Assembly (NCBI GenBank): GCA_000471925.1
Contig: CP006667.1
Span: forward strand, 620,001-684,000
Length of the DNA stretch: 64,000 nucleotides
Origin: Ralstonia pickettii DTP0602
GTDB taxonomy: Bacteria > Pseudomonadota > Gammaproteobacteria > Burkholderiales > Burkholderiaceae
Direction: 5' to 3'
The notes beneath the pieces were generated by a model that had not been told where the DNA came from, searched no databases, and worked only from the letters and a program-made list of their open reading frames with translations. Position 1 is the stretch's first letter. The number at the start of each line of letters is the position of its first letter. Shown one piece after another: positions 9,522 to 17,833 of this stretch. The translations under genes were made by a program, and so were the position numbers.

Positions 9522-10046
9522 TCAGGTCGCGGCAGCGTATTCGCCGCGGATCAGGTCGGCGAGATCGCTCAGGTCATTCGCGGCCCGGGCATAGCCGCCT
9601 TTGTAGAAGAGCAGGGCTTCGCGGTCCGACGTGTCGTAATGCTGGACCTCGCCAATGAAGATGACGTGGTCGCCGCCGTCGTACTGGTGCGTGTTCCGGC
9701 ATTGGAACACCGCCGCGCATCCTGGCAGGACGGGAGAGCCGTCGATGCCGTCCGTGCACGGGACACCAGCGAACTTGCCGTCCGCGCCGCGCGCAAAGCG
9801 GTTGGAGACGTGCTCCTGGTCGGCTGCCAGGACGTGAATCACGAAACTGCCGGCCGTCTGGAATGCCTCGAGGCTGTAGGACTTCTTGGCGAGGCTCCAC
9901 AGCACCAGGCGAGGCTCCAGCGATACCGAGCTGAAACTATTGACGGTCACGCCCCACGGCTCTCCGTCGAGGGTGCGGGTGGTGACGATGGTTACGCCCG
10001 TGGCAAAACGGCCGAGGGCATTCCGAAAATCGCGAACGTCGGTCAT
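9522..10046 (-). CDS. Flavin reductase family protein (partner of the adjacent monooxygenase)
   Basis: A 174-residue NAD(P)H:flavin oxidoreductase of the HpaC/StyB type. It shows FATGVTIVTT, WGVTVNSFSSVSLEPRLVLW and FVIHVLAADQEHVSNRFA, the flavin- and NAD-binding motifs of the family. It lies 75 bp after the styrene/indole monooxygenase-like gene on the same strand and so probably supplies its reduced FAD, as in two-component StyAB or IndA/IifC systems. Two other flavin reductases occur in this window, each beside different enzymes. Confidence 0.88.
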   Translation of the reverse strand: MTDVRDFRNALGRFATGVTIVTTRTLDGEPWGVTVNSFSSVSLEPRLVLWSLAKKSYSLEAFQTAGSFVIHVLAADQEHVSNRFARGADGKFAGVPCTDGIDGSPVLPGCAAVFQCRNTHQYDGGDHVIFIGEVQHYDTSDREALLFYKGGYARAANDLSDLADLIRGEYAAAT

Positions 10047-10121
10047 GGTTATCTCCTGTGGCCTGCTTCACCAGTGATGAGGCGAGCAGGCGGCTTGTTT
10101 TCGTGTGGCTGTGGTGCTGTC

Positions 10122-11411
10122 TCAGGCAGCCCGGGACTGCGACTCTTGCGCGATCCAGGCCTCGGTGGCTTCCTCGTTGAACCAGTAGCTGCCGTAGTCG
10201 CGTGGATCGTTGAAGCCGTTGGCGATGCGCTGGGCGATGCGCGGTGCGTGCTGCGCAGTGGCCAGGAGCTTGACGATGTGGTCGGGCGGCGGGAACAGCA
10301 GGGAGTTGGTCCAGCGGATGACCGGCTCGGCGTAGCCTTCGTAAAGGCCGTCGAAGGTCTTCTGCATCCATGCCTTGTCGAAGGGCTGGTCGCCATGGCG
10401 CAGGATGGCTTCGAAATAGTGAAGGGCGCCCTTGGTAGCGTTGTTCGAGCCCTGGCCCGTGATCGGATCGTTGACCATGACGGCGTCGCCGAGACCCATC
10501 ACCAGCCGGCCGGAGGGCAGCGTAAGGCTGGGGTTGCGCACGGTCGGCGTGACGCGCCCGCTCAGGATCCCGTTGGCATCAGTGAGCTGTACGCCGGCGC
10601 AGCGCTCGCTTTCCCAGGGAAGGTAGTCGCGCAGAATGCCCAGGCAGACCTCCAGATGCTGGTCGGCGGACCTGACGTCGGCCCAGCGGTCCATCGGGCC
10701 GCCCGGAATGGCTTCGAAGACCATGATGTCGCAGGCCTGTGTTTCGCTGCTGCCCTTGGTGGTCAGGGCCGGAAACACGAAGTACTCGCCGACGCCGGGA
10801 ATCAGGTTGAAATTGACGCACTCGAAGGAGCCGCTGCGCTGCATGCCGGTCACGTAGGCCAGTGCCAGCTGGCGCTGCGGTTGGCGCACGGGAGAGCGCG
10901 CATCGTTGCGGGTCAGCAGGTTGACGATCTCCCCCTTGCCGCCTGCCAGCAGAACCAGGTCATGGCTTTCGGCCAACGTTTCAAGCTCGGCGATCTCGAC
11001 GTTCTCAATCCGCAAGGTGCCGCCGCGACGTTCGAACTCCGCCATCCAGCCGGGCATCTTGACGCGCTGATCCACCGACTGCGCATAGGCATTCAGGCGG
11101 GCGCGCCAATGGATGGCCATCTCGCCTTTGCCATCAGGCGTAGGGATGGTGAGGCCGATGCCGTCCACCGTGGGGCAAAGCGCTTCCCATTGATTCATGC
11201 TCCAGTTGCGCTCGATCTGCAGGGACTGGTCGAAGATGCACTGCGAGGACATGACCTTGCCGCTCCAGACTTCCTCCGCCGTGCGGTTGGTCACCAACGT
11301 GACCTCGTAGCCTTGATCCAGCAAGGCGCATCCGAGCAACAGGCCGGCCTGGCCTGCGCCAACAATGGCAATCTTGCGCGGCGTGATCCTGGCAATGGGA
11401 TGGGTTGTCAT
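10122..11411 (-). CDS. StyA/IndA-type FAD-dependent epoxidase (styrene/indole monooxygenase-like)
   Basis: A 429-residue single-component FAD monooxygenase of the styrene monooxygenase group. The N-terminal RKIAIVGAGQAGLLLGCAL is the FAD Rossmann motif. The segments RTAEEVWSGKVMSSQCIF and GLGDAVMVNDPITGQGSNNATKGA match StyA/indole oxygenase sequences, the latter around the flavin phosphates. Such enzymes epoxidise indole or styrene at the expense of free reduced FAD. A dedicated flavin reductase follows and a short-chain dehydrogenase precedes it, the same trio seen in indole-oxidising clusters (iif/ind). Indole or a substituted indole is therefore the preferred substrate guess; styrene is less likely because styrene oxide isomerase and phenylacetaldehyde dehydrogenase are absent. 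Confidence 0.85.
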   Translation of the reverse strand: MTTHPIARITPRKIAIVGAGQAGLLLGCALLDQGYEVTLVTNRTAEEVWSGKVMSSQCIFDQSLQIERNWSMNQWEALCPTVDGIGLTIPTPDGKGEMAIHWRARLNAYAQSVDQRVKMPGWMAEFERRGGTLRIENVEIAELETLAESHDLVLLAGGKGEIVNLLTRNDARSPVRQPQRQLALAYVTGMQRSGSFECVNFNLIPGVGEYFVFPALTTKGSSETQACDIMVFEAIPGGPMDRWADVRSADQHLEVCLGILRDYLPWESERCAGVQLTDANGILSGRVTPTVRNPSLTLPSGRLVMGLGDAVMVNDPITGQGSNNATKGALHYFEAILRHGDQPFDKAWMQKTFDGLYEGYAEPVIRWTNSLLFPPPDHIVKLLATAQHAPRIAQRIANGFNDPRDYGSYWFNEEATEAWIAQESQSRAA

Positions 11412-11497
11412 GCGTCTCTCCAGTGGGGGGTCTTGTGCGTGTTTGGCGCAGGGCTGGCGCCAACCTGGTTGCCTGCGCGAGGGTTTGGCGGACAGCG

Positions 11498-12286
11498 TTA
11501 TGCCGTGAGCCGGTGGATGGCTGCCTGCCGGCCCTCCGGGCCCAGGGCGCCATAGCCGCCGTCGCAGGCGTAGTCGGTACCGGTGACGAAGGCCGATGCA
11601 TCGGACAGGAGAAAGAGCACCACTTGCGCAACTTCCTCAGGCTTGCCGAGACGTCCGAGCGGGTGGAAGTCGGCGGCAACGCTGTCGGCCTTTGCCTTGT
11701 CGCCGCCGCTGAGCGCGCTGATGACCGACGACCACGTCCATCCTGGCGAGACCGAGTTCACACGGATGTTGTCGGGGGCAAGGTCAAGCGCGGCGCTGCG
11801 GGTGAACTGCTGCATCGCCGCCTTGGTAATCGGGTACAGCCAGCGCCCCGACTGCGCCACGCCCGCGGAGATCGAGGCAAAGTTGACGACCGCTCCGCCG
11901 CCGCGCTTTTTCATCTCCGGCACGCATGCCTTCAGCATCATCGCCGCGCCGACGACATTGACGTTGTAGGACTCAAGCCATTGCTCGCGTGTGGAATCGG
12001 CGCCGTTGTCCACATAGGTGCAGGCGCAGTTGACGAGCAGGTCGATGCCGCGGAAGGCATCGACCGTGTCGCCGATACAGGCAGCGATGTCGGCATCGCT
12101 GGTCACGTCCACGGCGATATAGCGGCAGCGCCCCGGATGGCGCTCAGCCACATTGCGGCCGCCTTGCTGGTCGATGTCGACGACAACGACGTTGGCGCCT
12201 GCCGAGACCAGGGCCGAGACCACCGCCTCGCCAATCATCGTCGCGCCGCCGGTCACGATCGCTGTCTTGCCTTCGATTCCTTGCAT
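11498..12286 (-). CDS. Short-chain dehydrogenase/reductase
   Basis: A 262-residue SDR starting MQGIEGKTAIVTGG at 12286, preceded by GGAGACGGAC as ribosome site; a long open frame upstream of it is spurious. It has the TGG-x3-IG cofactor motif, DVTSDADIA, NCAC in place of the usual NNAG, the catalytic Ser in NFASISAG and YPITK (Y-x3-K). The C-terminal GTDYACDGGYGALG is typical of the classical family. It is first of the set that continues with the monooxygenase, so it probably oxidises a cis-diol or alcohol formed from the epoxide, as IifB does in the Acinetobacter indole pathway (inference). Confidence 0.85.
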   Translation of the reverse strand: MQGIEGKTAIVTGGATMIGEAVVSALVSAGANVVVVDIDQQGGRNVAERHPGRCRYIAVDVTSDADIAACIGDTVDAFRGIDLLVNCACTYVDNGADSTREQWLESYNVNVVGAAMMLKACVPEMKKRGGGAVVNFASISAGVAQSGRWLYPITKAAMQQFTRSAALDLAPDNIRVNSVSPGWTWSSVISALSGGDKAKADSVAADFHPLGRLGKPEEVAQVVLFLLSDASAFVTGTDYACDGGYGALGPEGRQAAIHRLTA

Positions 12287-12528
12287 GTCCGTCTCCACTT
12301 GTTGTGTTGGCTCGCACGTAGCCATGTGCAACGTAGTTTGGTGTAGCGGTGATGACGCTGCTATCCACAATCCGCCGTCCGATATCCAGATAACGAGCCG
12401 TTGCTGGCGGGCCGGGAAAAGGGGGGCGGTGGCGTCAGGAGAGAGCGGGGCGGTAGCCTTGCCGGCTGGCTGGGCGTGAAGGTATCGATTCATCCGCGAG
12501 CGCGGGGCTGAATTTGATGTATCAACGA

Positions 12529-13602
12529 CTACGAGGAAGGGGAATGCCGCTCTGTTGCCGCCCGGCGCAGGGTCGCCGACGGAGACACGCCGAAGCGCTT
12601 CTTGTAGTAAGCCGCAAACCGGCCGAGATGCGTAAAGCCAAAGCGATATGCAATATCCGTGATGGAGGCCTGCTCCGCTCCGGCGGCGGCAATCAACGCC
12701 TGTCGCACGCAGTCCAGCCTGACGTCCCGCAGGTATGCGACCGGCGTCGTATTGAGATGGCGGCGAAAGCCTTCCTCCAGCGCCCGGATGCTCACACAGG
12801 CGACTTGCGCAAGGTCGGCGACGGTCAGCGGTGTGTCGGCATTGGCGCGGACATAATCGATCACCCGCTGCATATGACGCGGCCTGGCGGGTTCGGCGCT
12901 GCGCGCCAGGAGATAGGTGTAGGAGTGCGGCTGAAGCAGCAGCAGCGTCCGCAACAGGTAGTCCTCCATCGACGCCACCGCGGCCGGGAACTGGAGCCAG
13001 TGGGTGCCGTGCTGGTCGATATTCCTGGCAAGGTCGAGCACGGCCTGGCTCCATGGACTTGAAAGCCCTGCGTGCTGGGGCAGCGCCGGATCGAATGAAA
13101 GGGGACCGCCGGGATCGCGCCCGGTCAGCAAGGCGAAGCGGTGCTCGATCGCTTCCTTCTGGATCCACAGCAAGACTTGCGCACAATCCTCGTGCCAGTG
13201 CATCCGGGTCGGGGTATCGGGACTCAGCAGGCTGGCCGTGCGGACGTCAGAGAGTATCTGCTGCGGTCCACACTGGATTTCCGCATGGCCCGCTACCGGG
13301 ATCTGGGCGAGATAGAAGTGCCCCAGGCAGCCAGGGTCGATTTCTACATGGGCGCCATAGGCAAGGAAGTTGATGGCGGTCTCATGCAGCCGCACCAGGT
13401 TGTGCTGGACGTGCAACTGCTGCAGCGCGCCGACCACGCGCAGTTCATGCGGGCAAAAGACCGCAGCGATCTTGCCCTGGGCCTCCTCTACATCCTCGGA
13501 GCGGAAGGAGGGGTAGTTCGCCAGCATGGCTTGCGGCGAGCAGTTGTCATCACTCGCCGGGGAAGACGGTAGCTCGGCGGGTGACTGGGGGGCGGTCTGC
13601 AT
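12529..13602 (-). CDS. AraC family transcriptional regulator
   Basis: A 357-residue activator. The start at 13602 (MQTAPQSPAEL) has AGGAGCGAGACG directly upstream; the frame stays open further up but not credibly. The N-terminal two thirds form an AraC-binding-like sensor domain (about residues 45-215), and the C-terminal helix-turn-helix pair spans about 245-345 (LTVADLAQVACVSIRALEEGF ... DIAYRFGFTHLGRFAAYYKKRFG). The domain order is that of regulators of aromatic degradation. It lies 242 bp upstream of the SDR-monooxygenase set on the same strand and is divergent from a MarR gene, so it most likely activates the SDR-monooxygenase operon. Confidence 0.88.
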   Translation of the reverse strand: MQTAPQSPAELPSSPASDDNCSPQAMLANYPSFRSEDVEEAQGKIAAVFCPHELRVVGALQQLHVQHNLVRLHETAINFLAYGAHVEIDPGCLGHFYLAQIPVAGHAEIQCGPQQILSDVRTASLLSPDTPTRMHWHEDCAQVLLWIQKEAIEHRFALLTGRDPGGPLSFDPALPQHAGLSSPWSQAVLDLARNIDQHGTHWLQFPAAVASMEDYLLRTLLLLQPHSYTYLLARSAEPARPRHMQRVIDYVRANADTPLTVADLAQVACVSIRALEEGFRRHLNTTPVAYLRDVRLDCVRQALIAAAGAEQASITDIAYRFGFTHLGRFAAYYKKRFGVSPSATLRRAATERHSPSS

Positions 13603-13673
13603 CGTCTCGCTCCTGGAGGATTGCAGCGTGTCTGGCTCGCCTGCGCAGCGAGAGAAGCCTGCGCAATCAGTTG

Positions 13674-13687
13674 CTTTATACTTAAAG
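13674..13687. promoter_or_regulatory. TTTA-N4-TAAA palindrome between araC-type and marR-type genes
   Basis: CTTTATACTTAAAG, an AT-rich palindrome in otherwise GC-rich DNA, in the 204-bp divergent gap. The same TTTA-N4-TAAA pattern occurs at 25677-25690 and 27208-27221, so it is a candidate binding site for the MarR protein encoded next to it. Confidence 0.45.
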
Positions 13688-13806
13688 TTCCTGCGGGCAG
13701 CAAGAAGGGCGCCACCCTGCCGGGCTGCCTTGCCGTGGACGAACGCTCCCGCCGTGGTATGTTCTGCCCGCGCGGCCGACGAGGCCGCTTCCCGCCACCG
13801 GACCGC

Positions 13807-14265
13807 ATGAACCAGCCCATCGACACCGCCGACGACGATTTCGTCGACAACTACACCCCGGCCCTGCTGGCCCAGGCCAGTCAGCTGATTTCGGGGGAAT
13901 TCCACGTGATCGTGCAGGCCAACGGTTTCACCATTTCGGACTGGCGCGTCCTGTCCACGCTGTCCGGCGGCAAGCCAATCAGCATCGGGGAACTGGCGCA
14001 AATCTCGGTGACCAAGCAGCCCACCGTGACGCGCCTGCTCGACCGCATGGAGGCGCAGGGCTACGTCAAGCGCATCCCCCACGAGACCGACCGGCGCATC
14101 ACGCTGGTACGCATCACGCCGCGCGGGCAGAAGCTGACCTCCAGCCTGATCGCACAGGCCCGGGCTCATGAAGACCACGTTCTGGCGCCGCTCGGCAAGA
14201 AAAAGGCCGACGAACTGCGCACCACGCTGAAGCTGCTGATCGACCTGCACCGCCCGGCCAACTGA
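13807..14265 (+). CDS. MarR family transcriptional regulator
   Basis: A 152-residue winged-helix repressor. The start at 13807 (MNQPIDTADDDFVDNY) gives normal MarR length. The DNA-binding core runs about residues 45-115: SDWRVLSTLSGG, SIGELAQISVTKQPTVTRLLDRME as recognition helix, and ETDRRITLVRITPRGQ as the wing with the conserved D-x-R. Its gene is convergent with the long catabolic array to its right and divergent from the AraC gene. MarR proteins commonly sense aromatic acids or their CoA thioesters, and this one is a good candidate to control both flanking operons through the shared TTTA-N4-TAAA palindromes (inference). Confidence 0.88.
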   Translation: MNQPIDTADDDFVDNYTPALLAQASQLISGEFHVIVQANGFTISDWRVLSTLSGGKPISIGELAQISVTKQPTVTRLLDRMEAQGYVKRIPHETDRRITLVRITPRGQKLTSSLIAQARAHEDHVLAPLGKKKADELRTTLKLLIDLHRPAN

Positions 14266-14292
14266 GACCAGAACTGAGCCCGGCTTCGCGCC

Positions 14293-14910
14293 TCAGGCCG
14301 GCCGGCGCATCTGGAACAGCGTCGATTTGCTGACCTCGTAGTAGTCGGCCGGGCCGCCACCGCGCAGGATGGGACGTGCGGCGGCGGTGTCATAGACCCC
14401 GTCCGGCAGGAAGGCGCGGTCGATATGCACGCCGACTACCTCGCCCAGCACCATCCATGTCTGGAGCATGGCGCCGTCGGCCTGGTTCAGTTGCATGACC
14501 CTGGTCGCGCGGCACTCGAACGATACCGGGCTCTCCTGCACGCGGGGCGCCGACACCAGGCGCGACGGCGTTGGCGTCAGGCCCGCCAGGCCGAATTCGT
14601 CGACCTCGGGTGCCACGCCGGCGCTGGTCATGTTCATGCGCTCGGCCAGCGGGCGCGTCACCAGGTTCCAGACAAAGTCGCCGGTGTCCTCGACGTTGCG
14701 CACGGTGTCCTTGTAGCCGACGCTGGAGAACGCCACCACCGGCGGCGTGTAGTTGAAGACGTTGAAGAATGCGTAGGGAGCCAGGTTGGCGCGCCCGGCC
14801 TTGTCAACCGTCGAAATCCAGCCGATCGGGCGCGGACCGACAATGGCGGCCAGCGGATCGTGCCGCAGCCCGTGGCCACGCGTGGGCTCGTAGAAGTGAA
14901 TGTCGTCCAT
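14293..14910 (-). CDS. Flavin reductase family protein (end of catabolic array)
   Basis: A 205-residue protein of the flavin-reductase-like FMN-binding family (an ATG two codons upstream at 14916 is an alternative start). It shows VGPRPIGWISTVDKAGRAN, PYAFFNVFNYTPPVVAFSS and WNLVTRPLAERMN, typical of the larger DIM6/NTAB-type members. It is the last gene of the array iorA ... maleate isomerase and could feed reduced flavin to a monooxygenase, or act as an independent flavoenzyme on a pathway intermediate. The sequence does not decide. Confidence 0.8.
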   Translation of the reverse strand: MDDIHFYEPTRGHGLRHDPLAAIVGPRPIGWISTVDKAGRANLAPYAFFNVFNYTPPVVAFSSVGYKDTVRNVEDTGDFVWNLVTRPLAERMNMTSAGVAPEVDEFGLAGLTPTPSRLVSAPRVQESPVSFECRATRVMQLNQADGAMLQTWMVLGEVVGVHIDRAFLPDGVYDTAAARPILRGGGPADYYEVSKSTLFQMRRPA

Positions 14911-14924
14911 GTGCATATGCGCGA

Positions 14925-14952
14925 CGTCGTCCCCGCACGGGCAGGGACGACG
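14925..14952. repeat. REP-like palindrome in operon junction
   Basis: CGTCGTCCC (14925-14933) and GGGACGACG (14944-14952), a perfect 9-bp inverted repeat, between the maleate isomerase stop and the flavin reductase start. It resembles the palindrome at 16797-16822. Confidence 0.6.
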
Positions 14953-14969
14953 GAAGCGTTGGATGGCGC

Positions 14970-15740
14970 TCAGTACTTGCCGCTCAGCAGCTCGCCGCAA
15001 CCGGCGACCTCGGTGCGCAGGTTCAGCTTGCGCAGCATCTGCCAGGTGGTGGCCACGGCGGCCGAGACGGTCGGAATGCCCGACTCGTCCTGCACCTTCT
15101 GGATCGACGGCAGCGACTGCATCTGCACGCAGGCCGACAGCACGATGGCGTCGACACCGGTGGTGTCGATGCGCTTGTAGATCTCCAGCAGGTTGGCCGG
15201 GTCCTGCGCGGCGACCTGCAGGTTGTCGGGGATCTCCAGCGCGGCGTAGTCCTTGACCTCGATGCCTTCGCTCTCGATGTACTCGACCACCATCTTCGTC
15301 AGCGGCTTCATATACGGGCACACCACCGAGACGCGCTTCGCGCCCATGGCGTGCAGGCCGTCCACCAGCGCGCCGGCGCTGGTCACCACCGGCGCGGGGT
15401 TGCCGTTGTCGACGGTGCGCTGCGTCAGGCGCGCCTCGGAGACGCGGTGATAGCCCTTGCCCATGCTCATGATGGCCACCAGGCAGGCATAGCCCAGCAC
15501 ATCCACGCGCGCGTCGGACAGTTCTATGGCGCAGCGGTCGCTATCGCGGTCCATGGCTTCCAGCTCTTCCTTCACCACCTTCTTCATGCGCATGCGGCTG
15601 GAGTGGAAGGTGAAGCGCTCGGCGAAGTCCTTCTCGCGCTCGCGGAACATGGCGGGGATTTCCGTCTCCATGGTGGTATTGGAAGACGGCACGATCTGCC
15701 CGATGCGCAGCGGCTTCTGGGGCGTCAGCAGGAAAGACAT
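14970..15740 (-). CDS. Maleate cis-trans isomerase (Asp/Glu racemase superfamily)
   Basis: A 256-residue cytoplasmic isomerase converting maleate to fumarate without cofactor. IGQIVPSSNTTMETEIP at the N-terminus and VLGYACLVAIMSMGKG (first catalytic Cys) with IVLSACVQMQSLPSIQKV (second Cys) match maleate isomerase/NicE. Its start immediately abuts the nitrilase stop (TAA then ATG), so the two are translationally coupled. In nicotinate degradation the same enzyme follows maleamate amidohydrolase; here the order nitrilase-isomerase suggests the same two steps after ring cleavage. Confidence 0.9.
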   Translation of the reverse strand: MSFLLTPQKPLRIGQIVPSSNTTMETEIPAMFREREKDFAERFTFHSSRMRMKKVVKEELEAMDRDSDRCAIELSDARVDVLGYACLVAIMSMGKGYHRVSEARLTQRTVDNGNPAPVVTSAGALVDGLHAMGAKRVSVVCPYMKPLTKMVVEYIESEGIEVKDYAALEIPDNLQVAAQDPANLLEIYKRIDTTGVDAIVLSACVQMQSLPSIQKVQDESGIPTVSAAVATTWQMLRKLNLRTEVAGCGELLSGKY

Positions 15741-16775
15741 TTACTTGCTCTCGGAAAGGTCGAATGCGTTGAGTTCCGCTTCCTCGGCAGCGAGGTCGAA
15801 GGCCTGGCTGGCGCCGTCCAGGAACTGGGCGGGCTGCAGCGGCCGGCGGTCGACGCGCAGGTCGAAGATGTCGAAGCGGTTGTAGTGACCGGTGATGTCG
15901 TGCATCTGGCGCGGCTGGATGCAGCGCGACAGGTCGATGTCGGCGTAGACGATGCCTTCCGCGTCGATCAGCGGCTCGCCGATGACGCGGCCGTCCGGCC
16001 CCAGGAAGCCGGAGAAGGCGCTGTTGCGGCGCGACAGCAGTTCGCGTGCCTTGGGATTCAGCGGGCTCATGGCCTCGATGATTTCCTCCGACACCGTCGA
16101 GCATGAGACCGCAGTGAACACCTTGCCCTCGAAGCAGTGGGCGGCGGCGCGCACCTTGATGGCCTCGGCCATGTCGTAGTCGGCCGGGGCCACCGGCAGC
16201 GCGATGTAGCTGGCCACGTGCATCAGCTCCCCCTGCGACAGCAGCGAAAAGCGCGCCAGCGTGTTGGTGTTCTCGCCGCAGGCCAGCGAGCCGAGCGGGC
16301 CGACGCTGGTCTGGTGCACGCGCAGCGCCGAGGCGTCGCCGTTGGCCCAGGTCAGCTTCTCGGCCCAGGTCGGCACCAGCTTGCGGTGGCGGCCCAGGAT
16401 GCGGCCTTCGTGGCTGATGGTCACCAGCGTATTGAAGAGGGTGCCGACGCCGGTGCGGCTGCGTTCGTTGACGCCGACGATCACGTTGATGTGGTTGGCC
16501 TGCGCCGCCTGCGCGATCTTGCGGATCTCGGGGCCGGGGAGCTCGATGGAAGCCTTGACCAGCCGCTCGAACCAGGGGCTGGCGTCGACCGGGTTGGTCA
16601 GCCAGCTCCAGTAGGGGTAGCCGGCCACGAATACCTCGGGGAAGGCGACCAGGCTGGCGCCGTTGTCGGCGGCTTCCCTGATCAGCCGGCAGACCTTGTC
16701 GACCGTGGCATCGGCATCGAGGAAGACGGGGGCGGCCTGTACGGCCGCGGCCTTGAACTTGGGCAGGTTGAGCAT
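15741..16775 (-). CDS. Nitrilase/carbon-nitrogen hydrolase
   Basis: A 344-residue member of the nitrilase superfamily. The catalytic triad is visible: Glu in VAFPEVFVAGYPYW, Lys in GRHRKLVPT, and Cys in LACGENTNTL; the CGENTN signature belongs to branch-1 nitrilases. Length and motifs are normal. It abuts the maleate isomerase gene and follows the FAH-family hydrolase in a single array, so I infer that it hydrolyses an amide, most simply maleamate to maleate plus ammonia, rather than an external nitrile. A true nitrilase role, for example on an indolic nitrile, cannot be excluded. Confidence 0.85.
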   Translation of the reverse strand: MLNLPKFKAAAVQAAPVFLDADATVDKVCRLIREAADNGASLVAFPEVFVAGYPYWSWLTNPVDASPWFERLVKASIELPGPEIRKIAQAAQANHINVIVGVNERSRTGVGTLFNTLVTISHEGRILGRHRKLVPTWAEKLTWANGDASALRVHQTSVGPLGSLACGENTNTLARFSLLSQGELMHVASYIALPVAPADYDMAEAIKVRAAAHCFEGKVFTAVSCSTVSEEIIEAMSPLNPKARELLSRRNSAFSGFLGPDGRVIGEPLIDAEGIVYADIDLSRCIQPRQMHDITGHYNRFDIFDLRVDRRPLQPAQFLDGASQAFDLAAEEAELNAFDLSESK

Positions 16776-16796
16776 GTGTGTGCCTCGCTTGCAGCG

Positions 16797-16822
16797 GTCA
16801 TCCCCGCTTGCGCGGGGACGAC
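16797..16822. repeat. REP-like palindrome in operon junction
   Basis: GTCATCCCCGC (16797-16807) and GCGGGGACGAC (16812-16822), 10 of 11 bases paired with a 4-nt loop, lying between the FAH-family stop and the nitrilase start. GTCATCCCCGC-type palindromes are common extragenic elements in related bacteria. Confidence 0.65.
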
Positions 16823-16827
16823 GGGGT

Positions 16828-17739
16828 TTAGACGGCCACCACCGGGTGGCGCAGCTCGCCGATGCCTTCCACCGTGGCCACCACGGTGTCGCCCGGCCAC
16901 AGCCACTCCTGCGGGGTGCGGCCCGCGCCCACGCCGTCCGGCGTGCCGGTGGCGATGACGTCGCCGGGTTCCAGTGCCATGCCCTTGCTGATGTCGGCGA
17001 TCAGTGCGGGCACCTTGAACAGCATGTGGCGGGTGTTGGAGCTCTGCTTGGTCACGCCGTTGACGGTCAGCGACAGGTCCAGCGTGTGCGGGTCGGGGAT
17101 TTCATCGGCGGTGACGATGACCGGGCCGAACGGGGCATAGGTGTCCTGGCCCTTGGAATAGATCCACTGGCCGGCGCGGCGGCAGTCGCGCGCCGAGATG
17201 TCGATCATCACGCTGTAGCCGAACACGTAGTTGAGTGCGTCGGCTTCCTTCACGCCCTTGCCGCGCGTGCCGATGATGACGGCCAGCTCGACTTCCCAGT
17301 CCATCTGCTGGGTGATTTCCTTGTTGTGCTCGATGGCGTCGCCCGGGCCGATCACGGTGGTGGGGGGCTTGGAGAAAATCACCGGCTCCTTCGGCAGCTC
17401 CTTCGAGGTGTCCAGGCTGCGGCTGGATTCGGCGACGTGCTCGACGTAGTTCAGGCCGATGCCCCAGATGTTCTTGCGCGGACGCGGGATCGGCGCCAGC
17501 AGCTTCACGTTGGAAGCCGGCACGGCCACGCCGAACGGGAGCTTGCCGCGACATTCGTTCAGCAGCGCGCTGGTCGAGCGGACTGCCTCGGGGCCCAGGT
17601 CGATGAATTCGAGCATGGTGGAGGGAATGTCCACGCCGACGGCGGCGCCGAAGCGGGCGAGGTCAACGACATTGCCGTCGACGATGGCGCCCAGGCGGGC
17701 GGCGGCAGCGACTTCAGCGCGATAGGTTACGAGACGCAT
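16828..17739 (-). CDS. Fumarylacetoacetate hydrolase family protein (maleylpyruvate-hydrolase-like)
   Basis: A 303-residue FAH-family C-C hydrolase. The start at 17739 (MRLVTYRAEVAAAARLG) has CGGAGT upstream. The metal-binding and catalytic core is present: IWGIGLNYVEHVAESSR, EPVIFSKPPTTVIGPGD, VDWE-type motif as MDWEVELAVIIG, and GDVIATGTPDGVGAGR. It lies directly downstream of the gentisate-dioxygenase-like gene, so its substrate is probably the ring-cleavage product: maleylpyruvate gives maleate plus pyruvate, or maleamylpyruvate gives maleamate plus pyruvate if the ring carried an amino group. Isomerising hydrolysis via fumarylpyruvate is less likely because there is no maleylpyruvate isomerase and a maleate isomerase is present. 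Confidence 0.88.
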   Translation of the reverse strand: MRLVTYRAEVAAAARLGAIVDGNVVDLARFGAAVGVDIPSTMLEFIDLGPEAVRSTSALLNECRGKLPFGVAVPASNVKLLAPIPRPRKNIWGIGLNYVEHVAESSRSLDTSKELPKEPVIFSKPPTTVIGPGDAIEHNKEITQQMDWEVELAVIIGTRGKGVKEADALNYVFGYSVMIDISARDCRRAGQWIYSKGQDTYAPFGPVIVTADEIPDPHTLDLSLTVNGVTKQSSNTRHMLFKVPALIADISKGMALEPGDVIATGTPDGVGAGRTPQEWLWPGDTVVATVEGIGELRHPVVAV

Positions 17740-17791
17740 GGTTTGATGACTCCGTAAATGCCGCGTGCTTGCGGCTGCATAAGTTGGATGC

Positions 17792-17830
17792 TTTTCTCCC
17801 CTCTCCCATTGCATGGGAGAGGGGAGAAAA
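17792..17830. repeat. Long perfect palindrome between cupin dioxygenase and FAH genes
   Basis: A perfect 17-bp inverted repeat (17792-17808 and 17814-17830; arms begin TTTTCTCCCC) around a 5-nt loop, starting 4 bp after the dioxygenase stop. The U/A tracts lie inside the stem, so it is not a standard intrinsic terminator. It is more likely an RNA-stabilising or REP-type element that could set the dioxygenase to hydrolase ratio. Confidence 0.75.
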
Positions 17831-17833
17831 CCG

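Noticed and set aside
12287..13186. An N-terminal extension of about 300 residues on the short-chain dehydrogenase frame.
   Set aside because: The part before 12286 overlaps the AraC gene in another frame, has no domain, and the SDR has a proper start with ribosome site at 12286.
17792..17830. The 17-bp palindrome as an intrinsic terminator.
   Set aside because: The T and A tracts are inside the stem and no T-run follows on either strand; the FAH, nitrilase and isomerase genes continue in the same direction.
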